DNA of 8,556 nucleotides from CAYLZN01 sp964387935 (lineage in GTDB: Bacteria; Acidobacteriota; Vicinamibacteria; Vicinamibacterales; JAFNAJ01): assembly GCA_964387935.1 (NCBI GenBank), contig CAYLZN010000258.1, forward strand, positions 1-8,556. The letters run 5' to 3'. The position numbers and the translations under genes were made by a program. The notes beneath the pieces are model-generated. The model was not told where the DNA came from. It saw nothing but the letters and a program-made list of their open reading frames with translations, and ran no database searches. Below, piece after piece: positions 1-6,690 of this stretch (position 1 is its first letter; each line of letters begins with the position of its first letter).

Positions 1-1719
1 GACGATACCCTCGAGCGCCTGGCGGACGTTGCGTCGAAGAGTGGGGAAGGCGGGCGTGCCCGCGCGGCGTGGCTCCGGATCTACTACGAGCATCCGCTGA
101 GCCCGCACGCGCCGCTGGCCGAACCACTGGCGGCCGAGGCCCGGGCGGCCGCCACGGCTGGCCCCGCCGCGCAGGAGGTCCTGGCCCGCGACCTGGCGCG
201 CGCCGAGGCGCTCTTCGAGGCGCGACGGTTCGCCGACGCCCGCGTGGCGTTCGAGCGCCTGCTGCCCGCCGCGACCGGCGATGCGCGCGAGGTGGCGGAC
301 CTGCGGGTGGCCGAGTGTGACTATCACCTGCGTCGATATCCCGCGGCCGCGAGCCGGCTCGAGCCGTGGCTGGGGAGCGGCAGCCGCCAGGCCGAGGCCC
401 GCTTCTACCACGCCTCCACGCTGCGTAGCGTGGGCCGCACCGACGAGTTCGTGACGCAGGTGCGTGCCCTCGCCCGTGACCTGCCGGACAGCACGTGGGC
501 CGAGGACGGGCTCAACGCCCTGGCCACGCACTTCATCAGGACCAACGACGACCGGGCCGCGGCGGAGGTGTTCCGTCAGGTCGCCGAGCAGTTCCCCTCG
601 GGGCGACACGCCCCGCGAGCCGCCTGGAAGTTCGGATGGTGGCAGTACAAGCTGGGCGCTTACGCGGAGGCGGCCGCCGTGTTCGAGCGAGCGGCTGCGG
701 CGATGCCCCGAGCGGACCTGCGGCCAGCCTGGTTGTACTGGGCGGGCAGGGCGCGTGAGGCTGCGGGCGAGGAGGCCGAGGCACGGACGCGCTACGCGGT
801 GGCGGTGGCCGACTACCGGCACTCGTACTACGGGCGGCTCTCGGCGGCACGGCTGGATGGTGCGGGCGACACGTCCGCGTCCAGGCTCGTGGGGCGCGCG
901 CCCGCCGAACGGACACGGGCCAAGGCAGCGGCCTCCGGTGGCCCGACGGCCGCGCCGTCCTCCACGCCCGCGGCGGCGCCCCGGGAGCAGGATCCCCCCA
1001 ACGCCGCCGTGATCCAGCGACTGCTCGCGCTGCGGCTCTGGTCCGAGGCCACGGCCGAACTCCAGTTCGCGCAGCGCACCTGGGGCACCTCGCCACGCCT
1101 CGAGGCGACGCTGGCGTGGATCTACCAGCAGCAGGGCGACCTCCGTCGCGGCATCACCGCGATGAAGCGCGCCTACCCGCAGTACCTCGCGGAGGGCGGC
1201 GAGCAATTGCCTCATGAGATCACCGAGGTGATCTTCCCGCTCGACCACTGGGATCTCATCCGCAAGTACGCCGCTGCCCGTAAACTGGACCCCCACCTGG
1301 TGGCCGCGCTGATCGCGCAGGAATCCACCTTCGACGCCACGGCGCGCTCCTCGGCCAACGCCTGGGGCCTCATGCAGTTGCTGCCCTCGACCGGCCGGCG
1401 ACTCGCGCGCGCGGAGGGCATCCGCCGGTTCTCTGCAAGCCGTCTCACGGACCCGGACACCAACGTGAAGCTCGGGACGCGGTACCTCGCCGCGCTGATC
1501 AAGCGCTTCGGGGAGGCCCACTTCGCACTCGCCAGCTACAACGCCGGCGAGGCGCGCGTGTCCCGATGGCGGGCCGAGCGACCAGGCATCGAGTCGGACG
1601 CCTTCATCGACGACATCCCGTTCCCCGAAACGCAGAACTACGTGAAGAAGGTCCTCGGGACCGCGGAGGACTACCGCCAGGTGTATCCACTCTCCGGCGC
1701 CGTGGTCGCACGCAAGTAG
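1..1719 (+). CDS. slt: Soluble lytic murein transglycosylase, Slt70-type (5' partial)
   Basis: Probable periplasmic enzyme that cleaves the MurNAc-GlcNAc bond of peptidoglycan, leaving 1,6-anhydro ends. The reading frame is open from base 1, so the start and any signal peptide lie outside the window; 572 residues are visible. Fragment residues 1 to about 290 are Ala-rich helical TPR-like repeats, as in the superhelical U-domain of Slt, ending near the typical SYYGRLSAARL (277-287). An Ala/Pro-rich linker follows (about 299-334), then a short helical L-domain. The catalytic domain covers about 424-572: the catalytic Glu is E441 in AQESTFD, followed by GLMQLLPST (456-464), ASYNAG (511-516) and the C-terminal PETQNYVKKVLG (about 541-552). 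It ends in TAG at 1717-1719. The fold and active-site motifs make the family call firm. In-frame GTG and ATG codons inside the fragment are not the true start, because homologous helical repeat sequence extends upstream of them. Confidence 0.93.
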   Translation, partial: DDTLERLADVASKSGEGGRARAAWLRIYYEHPLSPHAPLAEPLAAEARAAATAGPAAQEVLARDLARAEALFEARRFADARVAFERLLPAATGDAREVADLRVAECDYHLRRYPAAASRLEPWLGSGSRQAEARFYHASTLRSVGRTDEFVTQVRALARDLPDSTWAEDGLNALATHFIRTNDDRAAAEVFRQVAEQFPSGRHAPRAAWKFGWWQYKLGAYAEAAAVFERAAAAMPRADLRPAWLYWAGRAREAAGEEAEARTRYAVAVADYRHSYYGRLSAARLDGAGDTSASRLVGRAPAERTRAKAAASGGPTAAPSSTPAAAPREQDPPNAAVIQRLLALRLWSEATAELQFAQRTWGTSPRLEATLAWIYQQQGDLRRGITAMKRAYPQYLAEGGEQLPHEITEVIFPLDHWDLIRKYAAARKLDPHLVAALIAQESTFDATARSSANAWGLMQLLPSTGRRLARAEGIRRFSASRLTDPDTNVKLGTRYLAALIKRFGEAHFALASYNAGEARVSRWRAERPGIESDAFIDDIPFPETQNYVKKVLGTAEDYRQVYPLSGAVVARK

Positions 1720-1723
1720 CCGC

Positions 1724-1778
1724 CCGTACGCCGTACGCGACCGTACGCCGCCGTACGTCGTACGCCGTACGCCGTATA
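1724..1778. repeat. Tandem CCGTACG heptamer array between slt and the ABC exporter
   Basis: Exact CCGTACG units begin at 1724, 1731, 1741, 1751 and 1765. A one-mismatch unit (TCGTACG) begins at 1758, and a decayed last unit (CCGTATA) at 1772. The palindromic core CGTACG occurs six times exactly, starting at 1725, 1732, 1742, 1752, 1759 and 1766, with steps of 7, 10, 10, 7 and 7 bases. The 10-base steps come from 3-base insertions (CGA at 1738-1740, CCG at 1748-1750). The array fills nearly the whole gap between the slt stop and the ABC start. It could be a slipped-strand simple repeat, a set of protein-binding palindromes or an RNA-folding element; the sequence alone does not decide. Confidence 0.85.
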
Positions 1779-1780
1779 CT
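1775..1780 (+). promoter_or_regulatory. Candidate -10 box (TATACT) for the ABC exporter operon
   Basis: TATACT differs from the sigma-70 consensus TATAAT at one position and is a rare AT-rich patch in very GC-rich DNA. It ends seven bases before the ATG at 1788, so a start site at the usual distance would fall on or just beside the start codon. No good -35 hexamer is visible at 17 bp spacing; that stretch is CGTACG repeat. The box overlaps the decayed final repeat unit. Confidence 0.45.
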
Positions 1781-1787
1781 GGTCCCA

Positions 1788-3554
1788 ATGCTCGCGTCGC
1801 TCCGCCGGTTGCTGCCCTATGCGTGGCGCTACCGGCGTGCCTTCACCGCAGGGCTCGCCTGCGCCCTGCTGGCTACGGCGTTGTCGCTCGTGTCTCCCTG
1901 GGTGTTGAAGCTCGCCATCGACGACCTCACCGCCGGGGTCACTCGCGGCAAGCTCACCTGGTATGCCTCGCTCCTCGTCGGCCTGGCCGTCGCGGGCGCG
2001 TGGCTGCGCTTCTGGATGCGCCGCGAGGTGATCGGGGCCTCCCGACACGTCGAGTACGACCTGCGGAACGACTTCTTCGAGAAGCTCCAGCAGCTGCCCG
2101 CCACCTTCTTCCAGCAGACCCGCACCGGCGACCTCATGTCGCGGGCGACCAACGATCTCAACGCCGTCCGCATGATGGTCGGCCCCGCGCTCATGTACGC
2201 CACCACCACCGTCGTGCTGTTCGTGGTGGCGGTCGTGCTGATGTTCTCGATCAACGTCCGCCTGACGCTGGTGTCGCTGCTCGCGGTGCCGTTCGTGTCG
2301 CTGTCGGTGAAGTACTTCGGCAGCGCGATTCACGTCCGGTTCGAGCAGATCCAGGCGCAGCTCTCCGACATGAGCGCCGTGGCGCAGGAAGCGCTCGCCG
2401 GCGTGCGCGTGGTACGCGCGTATCACCAGGAGGCCGCGGCGCTCGACCGCTTCCGCGTCGCCAACGAGGAGTACGTGACGCGCAATCGCGCGCTCATCCG
2501 GCTGCAGGGCCTCTTCTACCCGAGCATGACGTTCCTGCTCGGGATTGGCAGCATGCTGGTGCTGTGGGTGGGCGCGCGCGAGGTGATTCGCGGGCGCCTC
2601 ACCCTCGGGGAGTTCGTCGCGTTCAACAGCTACCTGGCCATGCTCAGCTGGCCCATGATCGCCTTCGGGTGGGTGACGAACCTCGTGCAGCGGGGCAGCG
2701 CGTCGTGGCAGCGCATGCTCGAGGTGCTGGACCGTGAGCCGGCGGTCCGCGACGAGCCGGGCCTCGCCTCGCCGTTCGGCGGTCGGCCGATCCGCGGGGC
2801 CATCGAGTTCCGCAACCTCACGTTCGCCTACGACGGGCGCCCCGTGCTCCAGGACGTGTCCCTGCGTGTCGCACCGGGCCAGACCGTCGCCATCGTCGGT
2901 CCCACGGGCAGTGGCAAGTCCACGCTCGTGAGCCTGCTGCCGCGCGTGTTCGAGCCGCCTCGCGGCACGGTGTTCGTGGATGGCGTGGACGTCCGCGACA
3001 TTCCGTTGCCGGTGCTGCGTGGCGCGATCGGCGTCGTGCCTCAGGAGTCGTTTCTGTTCTCCGTCACGATCCAGGACAACGTGGCCTTCGGGCTGCCCCC
3101 CGACGGTGGAAACGGCGAGGGCCTCCTCGAGGCGGTTCAGGACGCCGCGGCGATCGCCAGGCTCGACAAGGACGTCCAGGAGTTCGCGGGGGGCTACGGT
3201 ACCATGGTGGGTGAGCGGGGCCTGACGCTCTCGGGCGGGCAGAAGCAGCGTGCGTCGCTCGCGCGCGCCGTCATCACGAACCCGCCCATCCTGATCCTCG
3301 ACGATGCGCTGTCAGCGGTGGACACGTACACGGAGGAGGAGATTCTGAGCCGGCTCAGGGAGGTCATGCGCGGCCGGACCGCGCTCGTGGTCTCCCACCG
3401 TGTCTCCACCGTGCGCGACGCCGACCTGATCGTGGCGCTCGACGCCGGCCGGATCATCGAGCAGGGCACGCACGACACCCTGGTCGGCCAGGGCGGCTTC
3501 TACGCGGACCTGTACCGCAAGCAGCTGCTCGAAGAGGAGCTGGCCGCCTCGTGA
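1788..3554 (+). CDS. ABC exporter half-transporter, degenerate-site subunit (BmrC/YheI-like)
   Basis: Inner-membrane ABC exporter half-subunit of 588 residues, with an N-terminal six-helix transmembrane domain (about 1-305) and a C-terminal ATPase domain (about 338-580). Visible motifs are A-loop Y348, Walker A GPTGSGKST (371-379), Q-loop Q419, signature LSGGQ (481-485), Walker B ILILDD (501-506), D-loop SAVD (509-512) and switch H537. Position 506, normally the catalytic Glu, is Asp, which marks the non-hydrolysing site of heterodimeric exporters (known for BmrC and TM287). It therefore probably pairs with the overlapping downstream gene. Drug or lipid export is inferred from the family; the substrate cannot be read from sequence. 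I chose ATG 1788 because MLASLRRLLPYAWRYRRAF matches the normal family N-terminus. The frame stays open upstream to 1566, but that extension only reads slt out of frame and the repeat. No Shine-Dalgarno precedes this ATG. Confidence 0.93.
   Translation: MLASLRRLLPYAWRYRRAFTAGLACALLATALSLVSPWVLKLAIDDLTAGVTRGKLTWYASLLVGLAVAGAWLRFWMRREVIGASRHVEYDLRNDFFEKLQQLPATFFQQTRTGDLMSRATNDLNAVRMMVGPALMYATTTVVLFVVAVVLMFSINVRLTLVSLLAVPFVSLSVKYFGSAIHVRFEQIQAQLSDMSAVAQEALAGVRVVRAYHQEAAALDRFRVANEEYVTRNRALIRLQGLFYPSMTFLLGIGSMLVLWVGAREVIRGRLTLGEFVAFNSYLAMLSWPMIAFGWVTNLVQRGSASWQRMLEVLDREPAVRDEPGLASPFGGRPIRGAIEFRNLTFAYDGRPVLQDVSLRVAPGQTVAIVGPTGSGKSTLVSLLPRVFEPPRGTVFVDGVDVRDIPLPVLRGAIGVVPQESFLFSVTIQDNVAFGLPPDGGNGEGLLEAVQDAAAIARLDKDVQEFAGGYGTMVGERGLTLSGGQKQRASLARAVITNPPILILDDALSAVDTYTEEEILSRLREVMRGRTALVVSHRVSTVRDADLIVALDAGRIIEQGTHDTLVGQGGFYADLYRKQLLEEELAAS
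3532..3539 (+). promoter_or_regulatory. Ribosome binding site for the second ABC subunit
   Basis: AAGAGGAG lies inside the end of the upstream ABC gene, 11 bases before the GTG start at 3551. It supports that GTG as the true start and suggests the two subunits are made in balanced amounts. Confidence 0.6.
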
Positions 3555-5377
3555 CGATCCACGAAGAAGAAGCGCTCGGCAAGGCGTACGACGCGCGGCT
3601 GATGCGGCGGCTGCTGGCGTACCTGCGCCCATACTGGGCGTATGCGCTCCTCGCGCTGGCGGCGATTCTCGCCGCGTCCGTGCTGCAGCTCGTCCAGCCG
3701 TGGCTCACGAAGCTGGTCATCGATCGGTACATCGCCACGGGGGATCTCGGGGGGGTGAACCGGGTCGCGGCGGTGCTGCTGCTCGTGCTGGCCGGGTCGT
3801 TCGCGCTGGAGTTCGCACAGACCTGGATCATGCAGCTGACGGGCCAGCGCATCATGTACGACATCCGGATGGAGGTATACGGCCACCTGCAGCGGCTCGG
3901 CCTGAGCTTCTACGACCGCAACCCGGTGGGACGCCTGATGACGCGCGTGACCACGGACGTGGACGTGCTCAACGAGCTGTTCTCGGCCGGCGTGGTGGCG
4001 GTGTTCGGCGACGTGTTCACGCTGGCGGGGATCATGCTGGTCCTGCTGGCGATGGACTGGCGCCTCGCGCTCGTGACCTTCTCGGTGCTGCCGCTCATCG
4101 TGCTCGTCACGCAGTGGTTCCGCCGCCACGTCCGCGACTCCTACCGGGCGGTGCGCCTGTGGATCGCGCGGATCAACGCGTTCCTCCAGGAGAACATCAC
4201 GGGCATGACCGTGGTGCAGCTCTTCCGCCGGGAGGGGCGCAACTTCGCGGACTTCGACGCCATCAACCGCGGGCACCGCGACGCCAACATCGACGGCATC
4301 TTCTTCTACGCGGTCTTCTACCCGGCCATCGAGGTGATTGCCGCCGTCGCCGTGGGCCTGATCATCTGGTGGGGCGGCTGGTGGACGATGAACGGGACGC
4401 TGACGATCGGGGCGCTCGTCGCGTTCGTGCAGTACTCGCGGCGCTTCTTTCAGCCCATCCAGGACCTGTCCGAGAAGTTCAACATCCTGCAGTCGGCCAT
4501 GGCGTCCTCGGAGCGGATCTTCAGGCTGCTCGACACGGCTGTCGAGGTGCGGCCGCCCGCGGTGGCCGTGGCGCGGCCGCCCGCCGGGCGCGGGCACATC
4601 GTGTTCGACCAGGTGTGGTTCGCGTACCGGGGCGAGGACTTCGTGCTCCGCGACGTGTCGTTCGACGTGAAGCCAGGCGAGCGCCTGGGGATCGTGGGGG
4701 CGACCGGCGCCGGCAAGTCCACGATGATCAACCTGCTCCTGCGGTTCTACGACGCCAGCCGCGGGCGGATCACGGTCGACGGCGTGGACGTGCGCGAGCT
4801 CGATCCGGGCGACCTGCGCGGGCTGTTCGGGCTGGTCTTGCAGGACGTGCACCTGTTCTCCGGCACGATTGCGAGCAACATCCGGCTCGGGAACGAGGAC
4901 ATCACCGACGCGCGGGTGCGGCGCGCTGCGGAGGCCGTGCACGCGGCGCCCTTCATCGAGCAGTTGCCGCAGCAGTACTCGACGCCGGTCGCGGAGCGCG
5001 GGGCGACGCTGTCGGTGGGGCAGAAGCAACTGCTGTCGTTCGCGAGGGCGCTGGCGTTCGACCCGCAGGTGCTCGTCCTGGACGAGGCGACGTCGAGCGT
5101 GGACACCGAGACGGAACTGCTCATCCGCGACGCCCTGCACGTGCTCATGGCCGGGCGGACGACGATCGCCATCGCGCACCGGCTCTCGACCATCCAGGAC
5201 ATGGACAAGATCCTGGTGCTGCACAAGGGCCAGGTCCGCGAACTCGGCACGCACCAGGAGTTGCTGGCCGCGCGCGGGATCTACTACAAGCTGTACCAGC
5301 TTCAATACAAGGACCAGGAGTCCGCCAGCGGGCCGGACCGCGGCCAGACCGAAGGTTCCCGCCCGGTGGTGGCATAA
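3551..5377 (+). CDS. ABC exporter half-transporter, catalytic-site subunit (BmrD/YheH-like)
   Basis: Second exporter half-subunit, 608 residues, starting at GTG within a GTGA overlap with the previous stop, so translation is probably coupled. The transmembrane domain (about 1-325) includes the well-conserved coupling region FYDRNPVGRLMTRVTTD (120-136). The ATPase domain (about 348-585) shows A-loop Y359, Walker A GATGAGKST (383-391), Q431, signature LSVGQ (487-491), Walker B VLVLDE with catalytic E512, and switch H543. The signature lacks the first Gly of LSGGQ, while the catalytic Glu is intact: the mirror image of the partner. In a heterodimer, this subunit's Walker A/B would face the partner's LSGGQ to form the one active ATP site. 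A Ser/Gly/Pro-rich tail of about 20 residues follows the ATPase. It ends in TAA at 5375-5377, 35 bp from the convergent methyltransferase gene. Substrate unknown; multidrug or lipid export are the family precedents. Confidence 0.94.
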   Translation: MTIHEEEALGKAYDARLMRRLLAYLRPYWAYALLALAAILAASVLQLVQPWLTKLVIDRYIATGDLGGVNRVAAVLLLVLAGSFALEFAQTWIMQLTGQRIMYDIRMEVYGHLQRLGLSFYDRNPVGRLMTRVTTDVDVLNELFSAGVVAVFGDVFTLAGIMLVLLAMDWRLALVTFSVLPLIVLVTQWFRRHVRDSYRAVRLWIARINAFLQENITGMTVVQLFRREGRNFADFDAINRGHRDANIDGIFFYAVFYPAIEVIAAVAVGLIIWWGGWWTMNGTLTIGALVAFVQYSRRFFQPIQDLSEKFNILQSAMASSERIFRLLDTAVEVRPPAVAVARPPAGRGHIVFDQVWFAYRGEDFVLRDVSFDVKPGERLGIVGATGAGKSTMINLLLRFYDASRGRITVDGVDVRELDPGDLRGLFGLVLQDVHLFSGTIASNIRLGNEDITDARVRRAAEAVHAAPFIEQLPQQYSTPVAERGATLSVGQKQLLSFARALAFDPQVLVLDEATSSVDTETELLIRDALHVLMAGRTTIAIAHRLSTIQDMDKILVLHKGQVRELGTHQELLAARGIYYKLYQLQYKDQESASGPDRGQTEGSRPVVA

Positions 5378-5412
5378 CGTCCGACGCCCGCGCGCTCAGG
5401 CCCGCCCGTCGC

Positions 5413-6156
5413 CTACTTCGCGCGCGCGAGACACAGCAGCGACGAGCCAAACGGCAAATCCATGTGGCGGGAAAGGGCGGCCTCGCCAGCCAGCAGGGCG
5501 GACAGCGTGGCATTGACGGGCGTCGGAGGCACGGTGATTTCGCCAGTCGCTTCCGATTCGCTGGCCAGTCCGAGTCTCCGCTGAAGGAGGCGCACGCTGA
5601 ACAGGAGGGGAAAGAGCGTGGCATTCGTGTAGGTGAGACGCTGCACGGTGAACCCCGCGGCCGCAAGGCGAGGGGCCAGCGTGGCCTTCGTGTACCTGCG
5701 CTGCTCGTGGGACAGCACGGAGTGGTTGCCCCGCAGCATGGGAAAGGCCGCCACGTTGATCACCACCGCGCCGGCGGGCGTGAGGACGCGGCGCATCTCG
5801 GCCAGCGCGTGAGGCTCCTGCTCGTCGGTGAGCGAGTAGATCACATCGAAACTGGTCACGATGTCGAACGTGCCATCGGGAAACGGCAGGTGGGTGACGC
5901 TCGCGCGTGCGAGGCGGCGGAGTCCCGCCGACCGCCCGTACTCGAGGCCACGCAGTGTGAGATCGATGCCGAATGCACGGCCGTAGCGCTCGAGCAGCGC
6001 CAGGTTCGCTCCCGTGCCACACCCGCAGTCGAGCAGCCTCAGATCCGGGCGTCCTTCGGCGGCGCGGTCGAGCAGCGGGGTGACGAAGCGCCTGAAGCCC
6101 TTGAACCAGAAGTGGTGCCGTTCGGCCTTGAAGGTCGCGTCGAGAAGGAGGTCCAT
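5413..6156 (-). CDS. Class I SAM-dependent methyltransferase, substrate unknown
   Basis: A 247-residue Rossmann-fold methyltransferase of the Methyltransf_11 type. The SAM-binding motif I is LLDCGCGTG (41-49), the acidic end of strand 2 is D65 in GID, and the strand-4 region is PFPDGTFDIV (91-100) followed by TSFDVIYSL. An N-terminal ERHHFWFKGFRRF segment (12-24) and a C-terminal LPFGSSLLCLAR (234-245) are recognisable in methyltransferases often found near polysaccharide or glycolipid genes; that link is from memory of the family and not shown here. No membrane segment or signal peptide is visible. It is the last gene of the minus-strand cluster, starting 15 bp after the 3D-protein stop. The ATG has only a poorly spaced GGAG two bases upstream, so it may rely on ribosomes arriving from the upstream gene. 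The acceptor molecule cannot be predicted. Confidence 0.88.
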   Translation of the reverse strand: MDLLLDATFKAERHHFWFKGFRRFVTPLLDRAAEGRPDLRLLDCGCGTGANLALLERYGRAFGIDLTLRGLEYGRSAGLRRLARASVTHLPFPDGTFDIVTSFDVIYSLTDEQEPHALAEMRRVLTPAGAVVINVAAFPMLRGNHSVLSHEQRRYTKATLAPRLAAAGFTVQRLTYTNATLFPLLFSVRLLQRRLGLASESEATGEITVPPTPVNATLSALLAGEAALSRHMDLPFGSSLLCLARAK

Positions 6157-6171
6157 GGCTCCGGTGCGCCG

Positions 6172-6648
6172 TCAGGGGGTGGGTGCGCGAAGGCGTCCCT
6201 CGCTGGCCTGCGGATTCCACCCGAGGCGGAGGACACGCAACTGGACGCGGCGCCGTCCGAACTGCACGGCCTCGTCGCAGTTCCAGAGGTAGAGATCGAT
6301 CTCGCGCCCCTGTACCTCGGGCCCGGTATCCATGACTGTATAGATCCCGTCGTACTGCGGCCCGAGCGTCTCCAGTTGGACGACGGAGCCGACGGGCAGC
6401 AGAGCGGGATCGGCCGCCGCCACGCCCCGCCGCGCCTGGGTGCCGGCCGCGGTCCGATCGCCCCGGCAGTACGCCGTGGCCTCGAATCGCAGGCGCAGGC
6501 CGGGGGCAGGCTTGGCGGTGGCCTCCCTCGATTCGGCCTGCCGTGCCGCGTTCTCCGAATCGAGCGTGGTGACCTCGTAGAGCAGCAGGAATCCGAGGAT
6601 CGCCCCGCACGTCACCACGACCTTGCGCTCGAACGATCGCGACAGCAT
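6172..6648 (-). CDS. Membrane-anchored 3D-domain protein (MltA-like double-psi barrel), putative cell-wall hydrolase
   Basis: A 158-residue protein with a basic N-terminus (MLSRSFERK), one hydrophobic segment (about 10-27) likely to be a signal anchor or signal peptide, a short linker, and a 3D domain from about 56 to 142. The domain carries its three defining Asp residues: D80 in AAADPALLPVG, D107 in VMDTG, and D118 in REIDLYLW. It also has the TAYC segment (58-61) and EAVQFGRRRV (126-135), usual for this family. The fold is that of the lytic transglycosylase MltA barrel and of RlpA/YuiC-like proteins, so peptidoglycan cleavage outside the membrane is likely by family but unproven. C61 and C124 could form a disulfide. 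I start at ATG 6648 because an AGGAG stands 8 bases upstream. An in-frame GTG at 6678 would add ten residues but lies in a hairpin loop and has no such site. It lies 42 bp after thiL. Confidence 0.88.
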   Translation of the reverse strand: MLSRSFERKVVVTCGAILGFLLLYEVTTLDSENAARQAESREATAKPAPGLRLRFEATAYCRGDRTAAGTQARRGVAAADPALLPVGSVVQLETLGPQYDGIYTVMDTGPEVQGREIDLYLWNCDEAVQFGRRRVQLRVLRLGWNPQASEGRLRAPTP

Positions 6649-6654
6649 GTGGGG

Positions 6655-6662
6655 TTCTCCTG
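6655..6662 (-). promoter_or_regulatory. Shine-Dalgarno site deciding the start of the 3D-domain gene
   Basis: On the minus strand this reads CAGGAGAA, with AGGAG 8 bases before the ATG at 6648. It is the clearest ribosome binding site in the window and favours this start over the GTG at 6678. Confidence 0.75.
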
Positions 6663-6667
6663 AAGAT

Positions 6668-6687
6668 GGCGCGCACACGGGCGCGCC
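6668..6687 (-). promoter_or_regulatory. GC-rich hairpin just after the thiL stop
   Basis: Perfect 7-bp inverted repeat: GGCGCGC (6668-6674) and GCGCGCC (6681-6687) with a 6-base loop. In the minus-strand transcript it begins three bases after the thiL TAG and ends six bases before the Shine-Dalgarno of the next gene. It is followed by ATCTTC and no run of U, so it is not a standard intrinsic terminator. It could stabilise the rny-thiL message, attenuate transcription, or modulate access to the downstream ribosome site. Confidence 0.4.
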
Positions 6688-6690
6688 GGT

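Noticed and set aside
1566..1787. N-terminal extension of the first ABC subunit to an upstream start at 1566
   Set aside because: The added 74 residues are slt sequence read out of frame plus translated repeat; the family N-terminus begins at ATG 1788.
3500..5305. 601-codon open frame on the minus strand opposite the second ABC gene
   Set aside because: Antisense shadow of a GC-rich gene: His/Asp/Arg/Gln-rich, low-complexity composition, no recognisable domain, and the plus-strand frame carries all ABC motifs.
5382..5411. Bidirectional terminator in the 35-bp gap between convergent genes
   Set aside because: Only a 5-bp CGACG/CGTCG pairing with a 20-base loop and no T-run on either strand; too weak to call.
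6601..6618. Lipoprotein signal at Cys14 of the 3D-domain protein
   Set aside because: The residues before the Cys are VVT, not a lipobox ending in Gly, Ala or Ser, and the Cys sits inside the hydrophobic segment, not after it.
3700..6663. 987-codon plus-strand open frame spanning the ABC, methyltransferase and 3D genes
   Set aside because: Runs out of frame through one gene and antisense through two others; composition is Arg/Gly/Ala-rich noise. Long stop-free frames are expected at this GC content.
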